NCBI GenBank assembly: GCA_017577565.1
Contig: PKRH01000039.1
Span: 1-25,371, forward strand
Length of the DNA stretch: 25,371 nucleotides
Source: Thermoanaerobacterales bacterium
GTDB taxonomy: Bacteria > Actinomycetota > Acidimicrobiia > Acidimicrobiales > JACDCH01
Direction: 5' to 3'
In this document: piece after piece, positions 21,245-25,371 of the stretch
Numbering within the stretch: position 1 is the first letter of the stretch
How the letters are laid out: each line of letters starts with the position of its first letter
Notes under the pieces: model-generated
The model's input: the letters and a program-made list of their open reading frames with translations, nothing else
The model's database searches: none
What the model was told of the DNA's origin: nothing
Translations under genes and position numbers: made by a program

Positions 21245-23315
21245 CGGTCAACGGCCGCAGCCGGGCCCGGCCGGGCGGGCCCTCGACGGCGTAGGCCTCC
21301 AGCGTGTTGCGCTCCCCGAGCGCGTCGGGGAGCAGCAGCGCGTGCACGACCCGGCCCTCGTCCCACCAGGGTGCGGGCTGCACGGGGGCGACGGCGGCGA
21401 CCACGCCGTCGACCGCGACGGCCACGACCTCGCCCTCCGGCAGGTCGGTCTCCCCGATGACCTCGAGCACGGGCGGGCCGTCGCCGGGGTCCTCGAGGCG
21501 GTCGAGGTCCCGCACCGCCAGCGCCGCGCCCCGGTCCGGACCGACGTCGAGCTCGTCCACCGACCGGCCGACCAGCGAGCCGTGCTCGGTGCGCTGCCAG
21601 ATCGCGAGCTCGCCCTCGCCGGGCACCGGGTCCGCGGCGAGGACCCGTTCCAGCCCCGCCGCGGCGTCGAGGACGACGAACTCGCCGTCGTCCTCGGGCT
21701 CGACGGTGTCGAAGTCCGTGTGCAGCACCGGCTTCCCCACGCCGCGGACGGCGTCGGCCTGCGAGGCGGGCACGCCGTCGACGTCGTCCCAGGCCGGCGC
21801 GAGGCCCATCAGCTCGGCGATGGTCGGCACCAGGTCGACGTTCAGCACGTTGGCGTCGTCGACCGCGCCCTCGGTCTGACCCGGTGCCTTGATCAGCAGC
21901 GGCGTCCAGGCGACCTGCTCGGGCTGCGCCTCGCCGACCCCCCGCCGCGGCTCGCCGGCGGCGAACGCCTCGCCGTGGTCGCCCACCACGACGAGGAGCG
22001 TGCTGTCGTAGGCGTCCGCCTCCCGCAGGCGGTCGATCAGGACGCCGAGGGCGTGGTCGACCGCCTGGAGCTGCAGCAGGTGGCGCTGGCGGGCCACGTC
22101 CACACCGGTCCCGTGCCAGATGGACCCGAGGAACAGCCCGTAGGGGTCCTCCTCGACGACCTCGTAGCGGCTGCCGTCGTCGAGGAGGTGGTACGGCTCG
22201 TGCGGCAGGACGAGGTGGTAGAACCACAGCCCCGGCCGGTCGCCGGGCGTGAAGTCCTGGTCCTCGATCCAGGCGAGGAACTCGTCGAGGCGGTCGGGCT
22301 CCAGGGCACCGGGCAGGATCTGAGCCCCCGTCGCCCGCTCCTCCTCCAGGCCGCCCCGCCACCACTCGACGGCGTCGCCGAGCAGCGCGCCCAGCGCCCC
22401 GTCGCGCGTCGGCGGGCACAGCACCTCGGGGCAGAGGCGGGTGAGCTGCTCGACGGCCTCGACGTCGTGGGTGCCGCCCAGGAGGGTGAAGAGGTTGTGG
22501 GGGAAGTTGCGGTGGTCCGGCAGCGGGCTCGGGTCGCTCGGGAGCCGGCCCGAGAGCATCGAGGGCACCGCCTGGAAGGTGTGGAGGGCGGTCGTCGTGT
22601 GGTTGCGGTACCAGGTCGCGTCGTCGGCGAGCGCGGCGAGGTTCGGGAACAGGTCGGCGTCGATGCGGCCATGGCCGTCGAGCAGGCTGGTCGTCGGCAG
22701 CGCGTCGAGCACGACCACGACGACGGGGGGCAGGTCGCCCGCCTCGGCCGGCAGGGCGGTCTCGCCGTCGAGGACGCCGGCGACGCCGCCGCCCCCGACC
22801 ACCAGCTCGCCCGTCGGCGACAGCGCGAGGAACTGGACGAGGAACCCGACCGACGCCACCCCGAGGAAGCGCAGGTAGGTGGCGAGCGTCGCGCTCCGGT
22901 GACGGGCGACGAGCAGGACCGCCCCGGCCGCCACCGCGGCGCCCGCCACCAGGGCCCGCCCCCAGGCGGTCGCGTCGACCCCGAGCCGCCACACGGCCAG
23001 ACCGCCGGCCAGGCCGACCAGGGCCGAGTGGCACCAGCCGCGCACCCGCCGCCCGCCGAGGCGCGACGCGACGCCGACCGACGAGAGGGCGAGCGCCGGC
23101 ACCACGGCGACCAGCACCCCGAAGGCGACGACGTCGCGCGCCGTCGCGCCCCGGGCGAGGAAGGTCTCGGGCGACCGGCCGAAGCTGTCGAGCACCGGGC
23201 GGGTGACCGCCAGTGCGAGGAGCCCGGCCAGCTCGAGCGCGAGCAGGGCCTCGTCGCGCAGCACCCGGGCGGCCCGGGCCAAGCGACCCCGGGCGGGGCC
23301 CGCCGGGGGCGCCAC
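21231..23315 (-). CDS. Membrane alkaline-phosphatase-superfamily protein with Thr nucleophile (paralog B)
   Basis: A ~694-residue homologue of the 17729-19819 product with the same plan: about five N-terminal hydrophobic segments (to ~165), the strictly kept VTRPVLDSFGRSPETF near 38-52, and then the catalytic domain. Residues are VVVVVLDALPT (Asp204), TFQAVPSMLSG (Thr246 as nucleophile), FYHLVLPHEPY (His366/His372) and VVVGDHGEAF (Asp446, His447). The reading frame stays open far upstream through aroC. I chose GTG at 23315 because it gives the same N-terminal length as paralog A; a GTG before LRDEALL is an alternative. It starts 68 bp after the aroC stop and is probably cotranscribed with aroC, since no promoter-like sequence was seen in the gap. 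Its 3' end overlaps the TSUP gene by 14 bp. Confidence 0.8.
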   Translation of the reverse strand: MAPPAGPARGRLARAARVLRDEALLALELAGLLALAVTRPVLDSFGRSPETFLARGATARDVVAFGVLVAVVPALALSSVGVASRLGGRRVRGWCHSALVGLAGGLAVWRLGVDATAWGRALVAGAAVAAGAVLLVARHRSATLATYLRFLGVASVGFLVQFLALSPTGELVVGGGGVAGVLDGETALPAEAGDLPPVVVVVLDALPTTSLLDGHGRIDADLFPNLAALADDATWYRNHTTTALHTFQAVPSMLSGRLPSDPSPLPDHRNFPHNLFTLLGGTHDVEAVEQLTRLCPEVLCPPTRDGALGALLGDAVEWWRGGLEEERATGAQILPGALEPDRLDEFLAWIEDQDFTPGDRPGLWFYHLVLPHEPYHLLDDGSRYEVVEEDPYGLFLGSIWHGTGVDVARQRHLLQLQAVDHALGVLIDRLREADAYDSTLLVVVGDHGEAFAAGEPRRGVGEAQPEQVAWTPLLIKAPGQTEGAVDDANVLNVDLVPTIAELMGLAPAWDDVDGVPASQADAVRGVGKPVLHTDFDTVEPEDDGEFVVLDAAAGLERVLAADPVPGEGELAIWQRTEHGSLVGRSVDELDVGPDRGAALAVRDLDRLEDPGDGPPVLEVIGETDLPEGEVVAVAVDGVVAAVAPVQPAPWWDEGRVVHALLLPDALGERNTLEAYAVEGPPGRARLRPLTVTAG
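21831..21911. repeat. 81-bp perfect repeat, copy 2 (inside paralog B)
   Basis: Partner of 18323-18403, separated by 3508 bp in direct orientation. A second near-identical block pairs 18702-18771 with 22213-22282 (two mismatches in 70 bp). Confidence 0.9.
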
Positions 23316-23383
23316 CGTGCCGTCCCCGGCGCCGTCGCCGGATCGTCGGTGCTCGTCCCGCCCGCCCGGCGCGACCGCGGGCA

Positions 23384-24535
23384 CTACAGCGAGGCCCGGT
23401 AGCCGGCCGCGTTCCGTTCGAACTCGGCCACCGAGTCGCCGCCGAACTTGCGCAGGGCCTCGGACGCCAGCACGAGCGCCACCATCGCCTCGGCGACGAC
23501 CCCCATGGCCGGGACCGCCGTGACGTCGGTGCGCTCCTTGAAGCTCACCGTCTCCTCCTTGGTCTCGACGTCGACGGTGGTGAGCACCGGTCGGTTCAGC
23601 GTCGACAGCGGCTTCATGGCGAGGCGGGCGACGATGGGCTCGCCGTTGGAGATGCCGCCCTCGATGCCGCCGGCGAACGAGGACGTGCGCCGGTAGGTGC
23701 CGGCCTCGGCGTCCCAGGTGATCGGGTCGTGCGCCTGCGAGCCCCGCCGGCCGGCGACGTCCCACCCCTCGCCGATCTCGACCGCCTTGATCGCCTGGAT
23801 GCTCATGAGCGCGAAGGCCAGCAGCGCGTCGAGCTTGCGATCCCAGTGGACGTGGCTGCCGAGGCCCACCGGCACGCCGTAGGCGACGACCTCGGCCACG
23901 CCGCCGAGGCTGTCGCCCTCCTTGGCGGCCGCCTTGACCTCGGCGACCATCGCCTCGCTCGCCTCGGGGTCGAAGCACCGCACCGGCGAGGCGTCGACGG
24001 CCTCTCGGTCGCCGGGCCCGGGCCGCACCCCGGCCGGGGCGCGCACGCCGCCCATGGCGACGACGTGGGAGATCACCTCGACGCCGATGCGGCGCAGCAG
24101 CAGCTTGGCCAGCGTCCCCGCGGCCACCCGGGCCGCCGTCTCGCGCGCCGAGGCCCGCTCCAGCGCGTCGCGGGCGTCGTCGAAGCCGTACTTCTGCATG
24201 GCGGCGAGGTCGGCGTGGCCGGGGCGGGGCGTGGTCAGGCGCTTCGAGGGCGTGCCGGGCGCGGGCGACATCTCCTGCTCCCAGCGCGGCCACTCCGGGT
24301 TGGGGATCTCGATGAGGACCGGACCGCCGAGCGTCCGCCCGTGGCGGACGCCGCCCACCAGGCTGAGCTCGTCACGCTCGAAGCGCTGCCGCGGCCCCCG
24401 GCCGTAGCCGAGGCGCCGGCGGGCCAGCTCGGCGGAGATGTCCTCGACGGTGACGGGCAGGCCGGCGGGCAGCCCCTCGACGATGACGCCGAGCGCGCGC
24501 CCGTGGGACTCGCCGGCGGTCAGGAACCGGAGCAT
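23384..24535 (-). CDS. aroC: Chorismate synthase
   Basis: Catalyses the last shikimate-pathway step, 5-enolpyruvylshikimate 3-phosphate to chorismate plus phosphate, using reduced FMN; cytosolic homotetramer. The 383 residues fit the family's usual size. Hallmarks in order: FLTAGESHGRALGVIVEGLP (4-23), RRRLGYGRGPRQRFERDEL (38-57), PRPGHADLAAMQKYG (family P-R-P-G-H-A-D), RASARETAARVAAGTLAK, GLGSHVHWDRKLDALLA, SSFAGGIEGGISNGEPI and the terminal MALVLASEALRKFGGDS-like helix. Catalytic histidines in GESHGR and PGHAD are present. The upstream 61 bp contain TACCCT (24576-24581) but no ribosome binding site, so a short upstream promoter or read-through from the zinc-finger gene is possible. Other aro genes are absent from this window. 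Confidence 0.97.
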   Translation of the reverse strand: MLRFLTAGESHGRALGVIVEGLPAGLPVTVEDISAELARRRLGYGRGPRQRFERDELSLVGGVRHGRTLGGPVLIEIPNPEWPRWEQEMSPAPGTPSKRLTTPRPGHADLAAMQKYGFDDARDALERASARETAARVAAGTLAKLLLRRIGVEVISHVVAMGGVRAPAGVRPGPGDREAVDASPVRCFDPEASEAMVAEVKAAAKEGDSLGGVAEVVAYGVPVGLGSHVHWDRKLDALLAFALMSIQAIKAVEIGEGWDVAGRRGSQAHDPITWDAEAGTYRRTSSFAGGIEGGISNGEPIVARLAMKPLSTLNRPVLTTVDVETKEETVSFKERTDVTAVPAMGVVAEAMVALVLASEALRKFGGDSVAEFERNAAGYRASL

Positions 24536-24596
24536 GGCCGCGCGGGGTCGGGATGGGAGGTCGGCACGTCAGCGGAGGGTACCGGCCCGGGCCTGG

Positions 24597-24929
24597 TCAG
24601 CTGCAGTTGACGCAGGTGTCCGCCTCGGGCAGCGCCTCGAGCCGCTCGGGCGGGATCTCGGCGCCGCAGCGCGAGCAGCGCCCGTACGTGCCCGACCGGT
24701 GCCGCTCGAGCGCCCGCTCCGCGTTGCGGAGCGCCTCCTTGGCCCGCTCGAAGAGGATGCGGTGGGAGTCCTTGTCCTCCTGGATGACGGCGGGATCGGT
24801 CAGGAGCTGCTCGTACTCCTCCTGGAGCCGCTGCACGTTGGCGCGCGCGGCCTCCACGTCGGCCACCAGGCGGGCCTCCACCTCGTCGGCCGCGGTGGCC
24901 GATGTCGTCGTGTCGTCGGCGTCGGACAT
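24597..24929 (-). CDS. TraR/DksA-type C4 zinc-finger protein
   Basis: A 110-residue protein with a long coiled-coil hairpin (about 15-78: ARLVADVEAARANVQRLQEE and FERAKEALRNAERALERH) followed by the zinc finger GTYGRCSRCGAEIPPERLEA and TCVNCS. The four cysteines are at 85, 88, 106 and 109. DksA/TraR proteins enter the secondary channel of RNA polymerase through such a coiled coil. Whether this protein does so is uncertain: many actinobacterial members are uncharacterised, and the tip here (TDPAVIQEDKDS) is not the DksA D-x-x-D-x-A motif. ATG at 24929 has AGAGG 7 nt upstream and starts at the conserved-looking region, so I prefer it to the in-frame start at 25049. It precedes aroC by 61 bp. 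Confidence 0.85.
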   Translation of the reverse strand: MSDADDTTTSATAADEVEARLVADVEAARANVQRLQEEYEQLLTDPAVIQEDKDSHRILFERAKEALRNAERALERHRSGTYGRCSRCGAEIPPERLEALPEADTCVNCS

Positions 24930-25073
24930 GAGGAACCTCTCGTGGGCGTCGGCGCGTCGCGCGGGAGGGACGGGCACGTCCTCGCGCGGCAGGACGGCGG
25001 AACGGCTGGCCGGGTGGCGGGGGTGGCGGCTCGCGCTGCGGGACGCCACAGCCGCACGCGGCCGTGACCACGC

Positions 25074-25079
25074 ACGATA
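25074..25079 (-). promoter_or_regulatory. Possible -10 box of the zinc-finger gene
   Basis: TATCGT on the minus strand lies about 145 bp before the ATG at 24929 in the divergent gap with the DUF2510 gene. The leader would be ~138 nt. The -35 is not clear. Confidence 0.3.
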
Positions 25080-25128
25080 GCGAGATCGGGCACGATCCGG
25101 CCGCGGACCTCGGCCGGCCCGCGTTCGC

Positions 25129-25134
25129 TACCGT
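25129..25134 (+). promoter_or_regulatory. -10 box of leaderless DUF2510 gene
   Basis: TACCGT is followed by 6 nt and the GTG at 25141, again the leaderless spacing. No ribosome binding site is present. Confidence 0.5.
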
Positions 25135-25140
25135 TCGGCT

Positions 25141-25371
25141 GTGCAACCAGGCTGGTACCCCGATCCCGACGGTGGCCCCGACCTGCGCTGGTGGGACGGC
25201 ACGGCGTGGACCGACCGGACCGCGCCGGCCGGCGGCCCCGGCACGCCGCCCCCGGTCCCGCCCCCGCCCGCGAGCGGCGACCAGCAGCCGGTGGCACCGG
25301 GTGCCGGCGCGCCGGCGAGCGGGGAGCACCCGCCGGCGGCACCGGGGCCCGTCCCGCCCCCGCCACCCGGT
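25141..25371 (+). CDS. DUF2510 domain-containing protein, 5' part, cut by the window end
   Basis: The first 77 codons are visible. Residues 2-26 form a DUF2510 domain (QPGWYPDPDGGPDLRWWDG followed by TAWTDRTA), a short Trp-rich motif found near the N-terminus of many actinobacterial membrane or secreted proteins. A Pro/Ala/Gly-rich linker follows and runs off the window, so the membrane segments or effector domain expected behind it cannot be seen. The GTG is chosen because the DUF2510 motif begins at residue 2 and TACCGT stands 6 nt before it. The gene is divergent from the zinc-finger gene. Confidence 0.85.
   Translation, partial: MQPGWYPDPDGGPDLRWWDGTAWTDRTAPAGGPGTPPPVPPPPASGDQQPVAPGAGAPASGEHPPAAPGPVPPPPPG

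Noticed and set aside
21231..24293. A 1020-residue protein continuous with the paralog B frame
   Set aside because: The first ~326 codons lie antisense-free but out of frame over aroC on the same strand and are low-complexity; aroC is unmistakable in the other frame. Paralog A supports a start near 23315.
1..25371. tRNA, rRNA, CRISPR arrays, insertion sequences, prophage or toxin-antitoxin genes
   Set aside because: I looked for cloverleaf arms, regularly spaced direct repeats, transposase motifs and small paired genes and found none that I can support by eye.

Overview
The window is about three quarters G+C with dense, tightly packed genes. It carries typical actinobacterial markers: a SARP-type regulator, a DUF2510 protein, TetR regulators, an Asp-box lipoprotein and many apparently leaderless genes. 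It most likely comes from the Actinomycetota. Class Acidimicrobiia is my best guess from the general style of the proteins (for example the Ser/Thr-Pro linkers), but this is inference and not a phylogenetic result. The first ~130 bases look like a degraded contig end.

Left part (1-9150): a truncated SARP-like DNA-binding protein (-) lies divergent to a phosphoketolase (xfp, +). The phosphoketolase is followed by a membrane-anchored metallophosphoesterase that converges on a TetR regulator (-). A roughly 380-bp divergent control region then leads to a secreted coiled-coil M23 endopeptidase. After it come a small pyridoxamine-phosphate-oxidase-fold protein and a membrane protein with a LppX/LprG-like C-terminal domain.

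Middle part (9168-15250): a secreted class 2 lipase (-) lies divergent to a GT39/PMT-like membrane glycosyltransferase (+). Next is a very compact divergent unit, DinB-like gene (-) versus TetR-SRPBCC-sulfatase (+). Its two consensus promoters overlap a 23-bp inverted repeat, and both outer genes start directly after their -10 boxes.

Right part (15281-25371): a large Asp-box lipoprotein (-), then two related membrane proteins of the alkaline phosphatase/sulfatase superfamily (-) with Thr in place of the usual Cys/Ser nucleophile. These two flank a coupled VOC-TSUP pair (+) and share an 81-bp perfectly identical DNA block. Then come chorismate synthase (aroC, -), a TraR/DksA-type zinc-finger protein (-) and the start of a DUF2510 protein (+) cut by the window end.

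No tRNA, rRNA, CRISPR array, insertion sequence or phage gene was seen. The most interesting material is the DinB/TetR-SRPBCC-sulfatase module, the pair of Thr-nucleophile membrane phosphatase-like proteins with patchy DNA identity, the widespread leaderless gene starts, and the hairpin that appears to mask the ribosome binding site of the M23 peptidase.
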